From Dryomyza anilis (Eukaryota; Arthropoda; Insecta; Diptera; Dryomyzidae), in NCBI GenBank assembly GCA_951804985.1, contig OX638133.1, positions 13,536,501 through 13,600,500 of the forward strand: 64,000 nt of DNA, written 5' to 3'. Positions 36,612 through 48,530 of the stretch are shown here, piece by piece (the first letter of the stretch is position 1; each line of letters begins with the position of its first letter). The translations under genes and the position numbers were made by a program. Below the pieces are notes generated by a model, which made no database searches, was not told the origin of the DNA, and saw only the letters and a program-made list of their open reading frames with translations.

Positions 36612-37734
36612 CACGCTGCAAAAAAAAGGGCTCTCCCAAACATAATTTTGCAGGCATTACATATATATTTGGAGTTTTATGCAAACAAAAGTATTATTTC
36701 ATTGCCAAACATTATTAAAATAACAGCCAAAGATATTTTTGTTTTCGTTCAAACATATTTATGTTCAGAATGAATAATTTTCGGCGTTCTTGCAAACATA
36801 TATCCCTGCAGTGTAACGGACTAGTTGAATACTAGTATTGGACTAATTCTCCGTAGATACTCAACTAGCCCGAATTCGACCCCATTTTCATACAATGAAC
36901 TGTAATTTTTTCAATGCTCATGTCCTACGATGTGTCAATTGTCCCCTCTTGCATTACATTTATGTTTACATTTAATTTTAATGTAAAAATAGTAAATTTA
37001 TTGCTAATATCTTCTTTACACAATATTCGTTTTTTCCCTATTTTTAAATTACATTTTTTTTATTTATATTATATAATTATAAACCTAAACTTTTATTTTA
37101 TTTTTATTACATATATTTTATTTATATCTAATAATTTTATTTCCATCTATTGTTCCTATTTTGAGTTCAGTACTTTACGGATGAATTGGAAATTTCACAA
37201 ACAGGCACTATCTGGTATTAATAGTAATTGGCGTTACTTAAACAAATTCTTCCACCAAAAACAACTTTTGAACTATTTGAAAAGTATTAATGTGAGTGTT
37301 ACTGAGTGCTAAAAGTAGGCAGCGCTGTTATTTAATTGTGATATCGTAATGCCAAACATACATATAATCAAAATAATGCTTTTTTTTTAAATTCGTTGTC
37401 ACCCAGTAACAATGACGAATAACATAATACATATAATTCAAAGAACCTTTTTTTGAAGTTGGGTGTGTTTAATAGCGGAAATATCAAACATACATATATT
37501 AATATCTGATGAAAAATATATATTTCTACTGAAACATTAATATAGTAAATTCATGTAAATCCGCGTTTAAAGTAATTTATGTTTAAACATCGTATAATAA
37601 TATTTCAATCTGAACAAAATAATTATACAATTCAATTCTAATGTAATTAGATATTATTCCAATATTTATATGGTGATTTCGAATTACGTTATAATTATAT
37701 TCAAGCATATTCAAACAAATCTTTTCTATCCGTG
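36612..37734. mobile_element. Candidate 1.12-kb insertion flanked by TA
   Basis: The mini-me extension sequence (compare 45,690-45,720, AATTCGTACTAACTATCATA) is interrupted after GATAATCGTA at 36,611 and resumes with TAACTATTATAAGAACACCT at 37,735. The insert begins CACGCTGCAAAA and ends CTTTTCTATCCGTG, with TA on both sides, so its ends share only CACG...CGTG. A 132-codon frame inside (36,914-37,312) is low-complexity and hydrophobic and not like a transposase. Confidence 0.5.
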
Positions 37735-37736
37735 TA

Positions 37737-38180
37737 ACTATTATAAGAACACCTACTATAAAATGTCCCTACTTTAAAACTTCCCATGTGATTTAACTTT
37801 TCCAACTGGTTTTATTTTCAAAAGTAAAATTCAAATAACATTGAAAACATTGACTTGATTTTACATTTTTATTTTTAACTCAAATACTAGATGAATATAC
37901 CTATGAAATGTAACACAAGTTTTAGATAACGTATATTTTTTTTTTGAACATTTAAAAAATATGGGTTTTTCAGAAAAATCATTCCAAAATGTAAATCATG
38001 TGATAGTGACCTTTAACCTTTGGATACAAAAATAAAATTAAATTCCATAGTAAAGACTATCTTTATACCTTTTAAATGATACCCAGATTTACTTTGTACG
38101 TAAACCAGTGGAACCGACCAAAAATCGAGAACATACAGAAGTTACACCTAGTTTTTGGATTATATTAAAATGGGCGAGAC
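37737..38180 (+). repeat. mini-me extension module, resumed
   Basis: Matches the reverse complement of 34,690-34,740 (CACCTACT, CCCATG, CCAACTGGTTT) and of parts of 35,400-35,800. Taken as the right part of the element whose left part ends at 36,611. Confidence 0.5.
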
Positions 38181-39230
38181 AAAAAAAAAATTCTAAAGTC
38201 TTGCGAAAAGTAGGACTAAAAATTTAAAAAATATGTAAAGTGAAAAACAAAATTAATTTCCTGGAATATGGGAGCGGAAAAATTTAATTTAAAAAAAAAC
38301 TTAAAATCAAAAAAAAAAAACAATGGCAAAAACCTACTATATGAAATCGACATATAATTACCCACTAAATATAGGTAATGAATCATAGCAGATATCCATA
38401 TAATTTTTTTTTTATTAGGTTTGTACTTTTCTTATAATTTCTATTTAACCAAAGAAACATGATAAATTAAAGTTTTGTCCCAACACCAATTATATCAAGT
38501 ACTTTACGTATATTTATGAAGACAAAATTGTAACATATTTCATATCACTGATATTGAACAGATCAATTCATTAATAATTCGCATTCAATTCGGTTCTGAA
38601 GGATATGTCCATGTTGTAGTTACATACTTCGATTTATTTCAATTTGTTTCACTTAAGACTACAAATAACATGGATTAACACGCGATATTTTATTTTAATA
38701 TACTGGGGAACAATGATAAATTAATTGTGAATAAATGGGCATTGTCCATTGTTGCACCTTTTTAGCGTAACTCTTGCAAAATAGGTGTTTTTGAAAAAGT
38801 ATTTTTTTTTTAATTTACTTTTGTAGGCATTTTTCGCATCAAATTAAAAATATAAATATTTCAAATATTCTTTTTAAAATCCAAAGAACTCAATATAAAG
38901 CATATTTCAAACAGACAAAGGCGGAGTTTGTATCACAAGCTATCTGTTGTGTGCCCGTTTCCAAAATATGCCGTGAATCTGTCATTAAAATTCCATAAAA
39001 TTTGACTTTCCATTATGAAATGACAAACCTTACTGAAGGGAAATGTCAAAAGAGCGGCAAGAAATATGGCGTCGTTTGCTGTCCCTGTCGCTCTACTTTT
39101 GTAGCGTCCCTGTTGAAAAACCCATGAAAAAAACTTTTGTAGCGCTCTTATTGAAAAACCCTTTATCTGCTTGCGAGCGCGATACAAATTAAAACAAAAT
39201 GTAGCTTCCAGTTGCTATTTGACGCAACGA
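38181..39230. other. Unassigned region with a short internal duplication
   Basis: Mostly AT-rich. At about 39,100-39,165 the words ACTTTTGTAGCG and TTGAAAAACCC occur twice in the same order, about 40 bp apart. The 84-codon minus frame over it (38,933-39,187) has no recognisable domain. Confidence 0.45.
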
Positions 39231-39239
39231 ATTTATTTT

Positions 39240-39600
39240 TACTAATTATTCGTAGAAACACGAATGTTTCGTATAATTCTGCATATAGCCCTAAAATTTA
39301 GAAAAGTTTGGTGAAATATTCGTAAAACTTAAAGCTCATTCGTAAAATATGTTATTCTTTCGTAAATAAAATTGATATAAAAAATAATATTACAACATTT
39401 TCATAATTTAAACGAAATATTCGTAATATTGTTGTTGTTTTAATTTTACGAATATTGATTCGTAATGTATACGAATCGTTCGAAAAAAATTTTTTGGAAA
39501 AAAAAAGAAATTACGAAATTTCGTGTATTCTACGTATTTTTCGTTTATTTTACGAAATTAAAAACACTAAAAAATATTTCGTAAAATGTTCTAGAAATTG
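39240..39600. repeat. Cluster of TTCGTAA / TTACGAA words
   Basis: Within about 360 bp, TTCGTA or its complement TACGAA/TTACGAAA recurs more than a dozen times (for example ATTCGTAAAACTT, TTCGTAAATAAAA, GAATATTGATTCGTAATG, AATCGTTCG), spaced irregularly in AT-rich DNA. Confidence 0.7.
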
Positions 39601-39721
39601 TTTTAAGTGTAGGGCTAATGTAAACTAATGTAAAAACTATTCAAAATCATCAAAAACTTTCGTATTGGATCAAAATTAGATAAACAGTATAACAATTTTC
39701 TCGAACTAAAGAAAGTTCTTT

Positions 39722-40138
39722 CCCTAGTAGAAATTTGCCCGATGCGCCATCGGGAAATGATCGGGTTTTCGTTGGATAAGCCCTATTAGAGAAAATATGA
39801 TCAGTGCCTTTGCATGCCCTTATCATGTTTCCCAAAGCAGGGTTTACATTATCTAAACAGTCAATGTTCCCGATCATAGCTACATTATTTGTTCCTCATA
39901 ACGAAATTGGCATCAGGCAATGATCGAGATTAATGAGAGAAACCCTATTATGCTCGGGCTCAGACAAGGTAATTGTCGGGTAAATATTAAAATTGCCCGA
40001 TCAGTACATGATCATGGCCTGAGGTCAATACATGATCAGGTCACTGCGTTACAAGGACATTATGGGCCTCGTCATATCCCGATCATCTCAAATAATGATC
40101 ACTTCATGACCATGGCCCTACCAAAATTTCTACTAGGG
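39722..40138. mobile_element. CCTAGTAG-TIR MITE, long copy (417 bp)
   Basis: Perfect 15-bp inverted ends CCCTAGTAGAAATTT (39,722-39,736) and AAATTTCTACTAGGG (40,124-40,138). The interior is rich in GATCGGG, CCCGATCA and TGATCATG words. TT flanks both ends, possibly a 2-bp duplication. Frames at 39,650-39,877 and 39,920-40,168 are chance frames in the element. Confidence 0.82.
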
Positions 40139-40844
40139 TTGGTAGGTGTCCATATGGATTTAGTCTGACCAATTTTAGGCATTGGCCACCACATCTAACC
40201 TAACATAACATAGATTTAGAATGCGTTTTACAAAAAAGAATAATACTCATTTATCTATGACGCAGCTTAGATTTGTATTTATCTATTAAATAAATATTAA
40301 TCTATTTTTTATAAATATTTGCTATATTTACTAAATATATAAAAGTGGTTATAAAATTGGGCTAAGTTCATCTTTGCATATAAAATAGAACTAAACCCAT
40401 TTTAAAAAACTTTATCTAGTTTACAGCACACTATATTCTGAAATGTAATATAGTGTGAATATTGAAAACATAATCGAAAACCTGATTAGAAACTCAGCCA
40501 GAAAAAAACTGGTAATTAAATTAGTCAAAAGGATGCATACCATTAGTACTGTAGTATTCAAACTATTAATAAAAGTACAAATATAATACATACAGCTCAA
40601 ATGGCGCCAGAGCTCGGACTAAATTTTCCTTGGACTGTAGAGCAAAAACTATTTACCATAATAAAAAAATGTATATTTAATAATAATGAAAATATTAAAT
40701 TAATGGTACTGAACATTTTAAATTCATTAGAAAATATTTCAATTAATATAAGAAAAACTATTAATAAATGAATAATAAAATTAATGGTCGTACCATTGAG
40801 TACTAAATGAGACATTTGTAAATACGTCGATTAAATTATAAATG
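40139..40844. other. AT-rich unassigned region
   Basis: No repeat copy, RNA gene or coding signal recognised. Confidence 0.5.
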
Positions 40845-40846
40845 TA

Positions 40847-41066
40847 CACCAAGAAAAAAATACTATATAAATAATAGTTTTTTTTCTATTAAAAATAGTC
40901 AATAGGATAAATTATTTTTTTAATCGGAAAATACCATTAAGTACTAGAAAATACTATGACATTGCCATTGAGTTTATATGAACAGATTTATTTTTTGTAT
41001 ACTATTAAATCAATAATTGTCCGTTTGACCAATTTTAATGGGATTTGAGGAATTTTTTTCTGGGTG
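40847..41066 (+). mobile_element. CACCCAG-TIR MITE, complete copy (220 bp, TA-flanked)
   Basis: Begins CACCAAGAAAAAAATAC and ends AATTTTTTTCTGGGTG, which are inverted repeats. TA lies at 40,845-40,846 and 41,067-41,068. Length is the same as the copy at 60,663-60,882. Non-coding. Confidence 0.88.
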
Positions 41067-41068
41067 TA

Positions 41069-44000
41069 CTTGATATAGTTTGTGTATAACAAAAATCGTT
41101 AATATGACTCTCGAACATGCAAGACTATGGTATTTTGGAGAAACTCAGAATAATTTTATAACAAAACAACACATTTTTTAGCAATTATACTGCAATTGCA
41201 AATGTAAATTGATATATTTAAGTCTGCTATCATTTATTGATTTCCTATGAGGATAATTGAAAAAAAGGCTAACATGGATATGACAAATGTTGTTAATGTT
41301 TTGCGCGTTGATGTAGATAATGATGATGATGACGATGATTTTGCTGATGAAACGTGAGCATTTAATGGTTTTTCATGAGTATGATGCGGGTTTTTTTTTT
41401 TTAATGCTGTATGAAATCTTGTTTAAGTTCGAGAGGCCTTTTCTGCATGTGGCATGATTGCGGTTGTTTCGCGAACGTTAAAATGTTTCATGGCATTCGA
41501 TGCATATAGCGGCTTTCACATTGGATTGATATATGCGCTAATTGGAGGCAAAATTGGAGGAGAAGCTTAAATTTTGTTTGCAAATTGGATTCCTTTGATG
41601 TGGATTGAGTTGATGATGGATGATGGTCAGCTAAATTAAACCGAACAATGGTTGAATGTTTTAAAATATTATTTAAATTTCTATTTTAAATTTAATTTTA
41701 CTATATTTGAATGGAACTTGAGATATAAATTATAATTAGAAATTAGTCATACGATAAAAACAATTTTAAATTAAACATCGTCTATAGCAAAATTCTCTCA
41801 GCATTTAAATTGTCTTCAATAATTCGCAAATTGCCAATCACTCATATGTCACAAATACAATAGCAAATCCATCATACAATGCGGACAAATACGCCTCACG
41901 GCTATAAAATATTGGTGACATTTCTCAGCAATCATGCAGAAACAAAAACAGCACAAAATAAAATATTATGAAATTTTTGTGTTAAATTTATTTTTTTCAA
42001 CACAACACAAAACAAAGTAAAATTGAAAATATATAAAAAAATGAAAAATTTATATTTTATTCTGTTTGTGACGACGGTGAAATCGGCAATTTCGGAAATC
42101 TGTTGTTATAACGTTTTTTTTTCTGTTATTTTGTTTTCTTTTATACAGGCTCCTACTTTTGTTTTCCACGTCATAGTGCTAGATGTAGCTGTTTTAATGG
42201 GTACCGTGACGTAGGCACCTTCAATTGTACACCCAACCTTCCCCAGTATAGCCTATTTCTGCATGGCAGTTGGTGTTACTTTTTATATTTTTATTTTTCG
42301 CACACTGCATGGAACCTTAAATTGTAGCTAAATCTAACATCATGGCTTCTGTATGTCCTGTCGCTGCAGTGATGTAAAATATGTTATTGTTCCGTGACCA
42401 AAAAAAAAAAAAAAAAATCGGGGGTTATTCTATGATTCAACAGAATATTAAATAAAAATATGTCTAATTTTGCACTCATTTTAAGACACAGGGTGTTTAA
42501 GAAATGCATATTACTGCCATAATCTAATCAAGAAAATTAGTTATAAAGTATAATCTGTTCTTAAATTAATATCAATCTTTCACTCATGTTTAGAATTAAA
42601 TTAACTTTCCAATGCTATATAACATCTTTGAATCCCATGATTTCTTCCTTTTTTAAAATGTACATAATGTTGAAATTTACAAAAATAAAATTACAAATTT
42701 TCTCTTTGTCATTGATTTTCTCAAAATTTCATTAGGGATCAACTCATTTTTTAAAATGTATAATGATAGACCAGTTCATCCCAGTATTTTCTTATCAATC
42801 ACAGTGATTTTAACCTGTTAAGAAATGCTGCAGAAATAATTAAGCAGTGGTGGGTCTTGTGATTTGAAATATATTATAATATCCGAACTTCCGCGTGTTT
42901 GACATTTCTGCCCTACAACATAGTTGTACAAGTAATCTAAATTATGATTTTGATTGTTTTAGCTCTTGTAGTTTTTCTATAAAATTAAAAAGAAAGACAT
43001 ATAGACAAGATAGGCTTTCATTTAATGTCTCGTAACGATAAAATTCAGACATAATGCTACCTACCATATATGAACTATTCGACACTCGATATCGCATGAG
43101 TAAGGATTCGTATAGTGTCAATTTTAGACAATTTTTAAATATACATTTTTTAAATATCAAAAAAAATGTCAGGGCTGTTTAGAAGAGTATTTTCTGTCAA
43201 TAAAATTAAACATCGGCCTACCACATAATTTTCCTTGAGTAGATAGAAGAAATAAGATTTTCAGTACCCTCAAGATAGCACACAAATTCAAAACTCCGTT
43301 CTGAGGGTACCGTGCACCTGCCTACATATGTTCGAACATATTTTGTAACTGTTCTAGATGAGTCCTAATTTAAACTACAGATATTTTTGAAGTTGTGCTA
43401 TAAGAACAGATTTTTCAGTAGAAAAAACCGAATTTTATGGATAGACAATGAGCTGGTTTCAGCCCTAGACATGATCATAATCCTATCATGCTGTTTTTTC
43501 CTACGGATAGTAAACATTTTAATAGATGATTGGGAACTGATCATTGAATTTTTATAATATCTATAATAGGGTGAACTTCTACGCAAAGGACCCGTTCTCA
43601 TAATCAATTAGACGAACGATAGTCTAATTGGATCTGCATGGTAGGTAGATATCGATACGTTCTGTTGGAGTTTTTACGGTACGAGATTGAATCGTTATCG
43701 AAAGCAAAATAATCATCGTTCCTGATTGCTTAACTCTTATGTGGCTGAAAAGGTACTCGTGTACCTTTTCCGATTTTAATGACTGATTTGAATAGGTTCC
43801 ATTAGAGGTACTGAATTGAAACTTTCTGACATCTTGTTTTATACCTACCTACCTATCTCTTATAGCAAAGGAGCTATTGTCTAAAATAAATTCATAGCAC
43901 TTAAATGGCGTGAACGTGTACCTTAATACGCATTGTATGTATTTTGATTAATTGTTTAGTTCTGCTGGCGAAAATTAGTACTATTTATAATAAAATAGAA

Positions 44001-44152
44001 AATAAATGTACCAAAAATATCACCAAACTCCAAAAATATCACATATGTCTGCCGAGACCACTGAGTATATTATAAACGTTTTGCTTTAATTTAAATGACA
44101 GATAATCAAAATATCATAATTTTCAATGATATTCATACCAAAAAACCATTAT
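41069..44152. other. Long AT-rich stretch, no gene recognised
   Basis: Contains a (GATGAT/GATGAC)n patch at about 41,320-41,340, an A17 run at 42,401, and a GC-richer patch at 42,050-42,350 whose 63-codon frame shows no domain. The stretch 43,440-43,620 has GATCAT words like the CCTAGTAG MITE and could be a decayed copy, but no ends are visible. Confidence 0.45.
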
Positions 44153-44155
44153 TAA

Positions 44156-44396
44156 GGGTGTGTACGAGTTCGACTAAATTACTGACTTAACTAAATTCTA
44201 CAAGTTTTTATTCGACCGCCATTCGGTAACCGGTAATTGTTAAAGTCTCCAATAAATCAATTATCATATGTCTGTTTGCTGTCTTCCAATTTAGATCAAT
44301 TTAGTTTGCTCGAAAATTTGCTAAATTGAAAAATAAACGCTGCATTACCGACAAAATTTAGTTTAGTCAGCAATTTAGTCGAACTCGCACCCACCC
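44156..44396. mobile_element. PIF/Harbinger-like MITE (241 bp) with TAA duplication
   Basis: Inverted ends of ~42 bp: left GGGTGTGTACGAGTTCGACT then AAATTACTGACTTAACTAAATT, right (complement) GGGTGGGTGCGAGTTCGACT then AAATTGCTGACTAAACTAAATT. TAA flanks both sides (44,153-44,155 and 44,397-44,399). GGG-starting ends with a 3-bp TWA duplication are the PIF/Harbinger (Tourist) pattern. Non-coding. Confidence 0.85.
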
Positions 44397-44744
44397 TAAA
44401 TTCCTAATTTCATATTAAACACTCTAAGGTACAGGACTACAGGCCATTAACGAAGTATAAGTTCTTCAGTCACATAAAGGTTAAAAAATATTGCGATATC
44501 TATGTGATAATTGTGTAAATTGTGAAATTTAAAAAATTAGAAGCGATTAAGCTACGAGATTGAACTTTTTCTATCGAAGTTAATTCGAAAAAGTTTCGAG
44601 TCTTCAAATTTCTCGGTGACATGGCTGATCATTTTTTTTTTGATTTTGGGATACGTACGAAAAATGTTGAAACTTTAAATTGTTGAAATTTAAAAGTCTT
44701 AGAATGAAGAAACAATATTTTGTCAAAAAAGTCGAACAATTTTT

Positions 44745-45690
44745 TTTTTCGGTCAGCTTGACCTCCTTGTTTGATATATCGATTTACGTCTGACCGGCTG
44801 TATGTTGAAATCAAGATTACTGGAAAAATAGTAGATTTAAATCAATGTATCTACTAATTTAAATTACTCATACCTCTGTACTTTTTGATATTGATAATGA
44901 ACATGATCGACCCAAACTGACTTGTGAAGCGACCACTTATATTCAAATATCTCATATAACACTAAAATCTATGGATGAATTTTGCTTTATACCGCATGCA
45001 GTAAACTTTTTGCTCATTTATATATAAATTTTATGCTCAAATATATAAAAAATAATGTTTTCCGTATACAAAAAAAATGTTTTTACAAATAATGTTTTTT
45101 TTCATCAACAACCAGTATTCATTATATTGATGATTGCATTCATTGAACTAAAATCATATTTTATCAATGTTTTTCACTTTCAATATTTTTATAACATCAA
45201 ATTTCAAACAAAACTTTGTCTCCATTTACATTATTCTTATAAGATTTATGATATTTAAATTAATATGGTTTGATGAACAAAATTCATCAATATGATGTAC
45301 ACTTATTTATTAATATGATGAAATGGATTTATCGCATAGTTAGCATTTAAATATTATAACACTTATAAGACTATAAATACATAAATGTGTAAATGAAGAC
45401 AAATTTGTGTTTGAAAAATATTGAAAATGAAAACCATTTAAAAAATACGATTTTAATTCAATGAATGAATTCATCAATATGATGAATCCAGGATATTGGT
45501 GAAATTTTGAGTGTGTACAAAACGAATTGTGGTGCCCGAAATTCGGTACACTTACCCAAATTCTTTCAAAATTGAAATTTTGCAGTTATTTTAGAATTCG
45601 GAAACCCTGGCGACCTCTGGACTAGTTTAGAAGATAACATCACACATTTCTATATACATATGTGTATGGTATTATCTGACTATAACTTTA
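44745..45690 (+). mobile_element. Old mini-me-type copy interrupted by an insertion
   Basis: Recognisable but diverged blocks: GGTCAGCTTGACCTCCTTG, TTGAAATCAAGATTACTGGA, GAAGCGACCACTTATATTCA, then after the insertion CCCGAAATTCGGTACACTTA, TTGCAGTTATTTTAGAATTC, CATATGTGTATGGTATTATC. The (GTCY)n block is reduced. It is the oldest copy in the window by divergence. Confidence 0.7.
45060..45525. mobile_element. Fold-back insertion inside the old mini-me
   Basis: The two halves are imperfect reverse complements of about 200 bp: left CATTCATTGAACTAAAATC, TCACTTTCAATATTT, TTTGTCTCCATTTACA; right (complement) CATTCATTGAATTAAAATCG, TCATTTTCAATATTT, TTTGTCTTCATTTACA. The segment lies exactly where the mini-me sequence breaks. 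The short frame at 45,055-45,258 covers one arm and is not a gene. Confidence 0.68.
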
Positions 45691-45699
45691 ATAATTCGT

Positions 45700-47221
45700 A
45701 CTAACTATCATAATTTCCCTACTTCAAAATTTCACATGTGAACTTACCTTTAAGTATTACTGGTTTTTCATCATTTTTGTGTACGGTTTTTTATTTTTTA
45801 TAATTTAAATTTCGACTAATCGTATACCTTTTCTTTATTTAAACCCAATTGTTTAACTTATTTTATGTACAACAAATCAGTTAATTATTAATTTGAGTTC
45901 ATAAGATCGAGAAGAGATTTTGTTTGTTATATACATTGATAACTAAAAATGGATAATCAACAATGTACTAGGTACATTTAATTTTTAAAATTCCAATTTA
46001 TAAAAATTTTTAAATACGAATTCTTCTAAAATTTAAGTCGTTCCATTATATCATTTAGTTTTTGTCTTTTATAGGTAATCCAGTACGTTAAATATAATTT
46101 TTAGTTTGTTCTCTGTTTGAAAATGACAAAAACTGGAAACGTGTACATCACATTTGGGAAACATGTATTTAAAGCATGTTCCGTCGATGTTTTCCGTACT
46201 GGTAACGCATTCTAAATATTGACCTAGCATTTTATGTTGAACATACTTCAATGTTTAGGTGTTTTTGGAACACGTGTGGCTTCTGTTTGCACCAGAATGT
46301 CTTTGTTATTTTTTTGCGTATCACCGTTGTCACTAGCTATTTTTACAAATATTTTTGGATTCGTTTTTTTTTCTTGTCATATCCTATAGCTGCGGTCAGT
46401 GGGCGCGCTAACAACGCAGCCAATGATTTGTTAAAAAGAAAATCCTGCCTCCTGTCATCACCATTGATATTGTTGATTTTCTATATAGTATATATTTTTT
46501 TGTTTAACACGTTGCCATAAAGCATTTTTATAACCACAACTTTTTAGTGCTTTAATTTTCTTTTTGTAGCATAACTTGCTGGTTAGCTACATTTTACGAG
46601 TTTCGATTTGATCGTTAGGTCCTCATAACTTTTTATTTTTACTACGTATATTTACAATTGTTGTCACACGTGGCTTTGCTTTTGTTGTTCCCCGGTGTAT
46701 TTTATTTTTTTGTTGCTAAACCTATTTAAAGTTCAGTTTTTAAGCGTTCGATTAACTGTAAATGTCATCAACAAACAGGCGTGATAAACATCAAAATAAA
46801 TGCCCATTAAAAAACTCGAATACAAAACTCGAAATATGCGGCGTAGGTGGTGCAGCTAATAAACAAAATAGCCGCAAATAAACATTTTATGACCTTTGAG
46901 TGACCAAAAAAAAAAAAAAAAACAAAGAAAAGTATAACATTTGAACCTTTTGTGGTTGTTGAAAATTTTTAGAGTTTTTATATTTTTTTTTTGAGGCATC
47001 ATTTGGGGCGGCATTTATAATAAAAGCACTTTTTATCATTTTTTGTTTTGATTTAAAACCTTGATAATAGGATGAATGACGTTAAACTTGGGAATATGGT
47101 AGGTACCTTTTTAGGGTTGTTTAAAATTTTTAATTTTTTTTATTTTTTATAGTAGAGTTAAAACTTTTTTTCATTAAATACAACTTGAATTACATATATT
47201 ATATCAAAATGTTCAGTAAAT
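45700..47221. other. AT-rich region without recognised genes
   Basis: 45,700-45,780 resembles the mini-me extension. An 89-codon frame at 46,251-46,520 is hydrophobic and has no recognised domain. A17 run at about 46,905. Confidence 0.45.
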
Positions 47222-48530
47222 TAAATTTTTCACTAAAAATTCTTTTTTTCACTAAAAATTCTATATTTCACTAGAAAATTAAATTTTCACTGAAATTCAA
47301 TTTTTCACTAAAAATTCAAATTTTCACTAAAAATTCAAATTTTCACTAAAAATTCAAATTTTCACAAAAATTCAATTTTTCACTAAAAATTCAATTTTTC
47401 ACGAAAAATTCAATTTTTCACTAAAAATTCAATTTTTCACTAAAAATTCAATTTTTCACTAAAAATTCAATTTTCACTAAAAATTCAAATTCTCACTAAA
47501 AAATTAAATTTTTCACTAAAAATTCTATATTTCACTAGAAAATTAAATTTTCACTGAAATTCAATTTTTCACTAAAAATTCAATTTTTCACTAAAAATTC
47601 AATTTTTCACTAAAAATTCAATTTTTCACTAAAAATTCAATTTTTCACTAAAAATTCAATTTTTCACTAAAAATTCAATTTTTCACTAAAAATTCAATTT
47701 TTCACTAAAAATTCAATTTTTCACTAAAAATTCAATTTTTCACTAAAAATTCAATTTTTCACTAAAAATTCAATTTTTCACTAAAAATTCAATTTTTCAC
47801 TAAAAATTCAATTTTTCACTAAAAATTCAATTTTTCACTAAAAATTCAATTTTTCACTAAAAATTCAATTTTTCACTAAAAATTCAATTTTTCACTAAAA
47901 ATTCAATTTTTCACTAAAAATTCAATTTTTCACTAAAAATTCAATTTTTCACTAAAAATTCAATTTTTCACTAAAAATTCAATTTTTCACTAAAAATTCA
48001 ATTTTTCACTAAAAATTCAATTTTTCACTAAAAATTCAATTTTTCACTAAAAATTCAATTTTTCACTAAAAATTCAATTTTTCACTAAAAATTCAATTTT
48101 TCACTAAAAATTCAATTTTTCACTAAAAATTCAATTTTTCACTAAAAATTCAATTTTTCACTAAAAATTCAATTTTTCACTAAAAATTCAATTTTTCACT
48201 AAAAATTCAATTTTTCACTAAAAATTCAATTTTTCACTAAAAATTCAATTTTGAACTAAAAATTCAATTTTTCACTAAAAATTTCATTTTTCACTAAATA
48301 TTCTATTTTTTACTATAAATTCAATTTTTCACTAAAATTCCATTTTTCACTAAAAATTTAATTTTCCAATAAAAATTCAATGTTTCACTAAGAATTCAAT
48401 GGTTCAATAAAAATTCAATTTTTCACTAAAAATTCAAATTTTCTCTAAAAAATTCAAATTTTCACTCAAAATTTAAAATTCCATTTTTCACTCAAAATTA
48501 AAATTTTCACTAGAAATTAAATTTTTTACT
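47222..48530. repeat. 19-bp palindromic minisatellite
   Basis: The unit is CAATTTTTCACTAAAAATT. From 47,562 to about 48,245 it repeats some 36 times in exact 19-bp register (47,581, 47,657, 48,189 and 48,246 are all in phase). On both sides units degrade (TCAAATTTTCAC, ATTTCACTAGAAAATT). The segment around CTATATTTCACTAG occurs at 47,261 and 47,525, a second-order duplication of 264 bp. Each unit is nearly self-complementary: CAATTTTT and AAAAATTG flank CACT. Confidence 0.97.

Noticed and set aside
36914..37312. 132-codon hydrophobic open frame
   Set aside because: Low-complexity Ile/Phe/Leu/Tyr translation of very AT-rich DNA, no domain, inside a likely insertion.
40195..40215. Telomere-like CTAACCTAAC
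   Set aside because: Only two CCTAA-like units, so chance.
43440..43620. Decayed CCTAGTAG MITE
   Set aside because: Shares GATCAT words only; no terminal repeat found.
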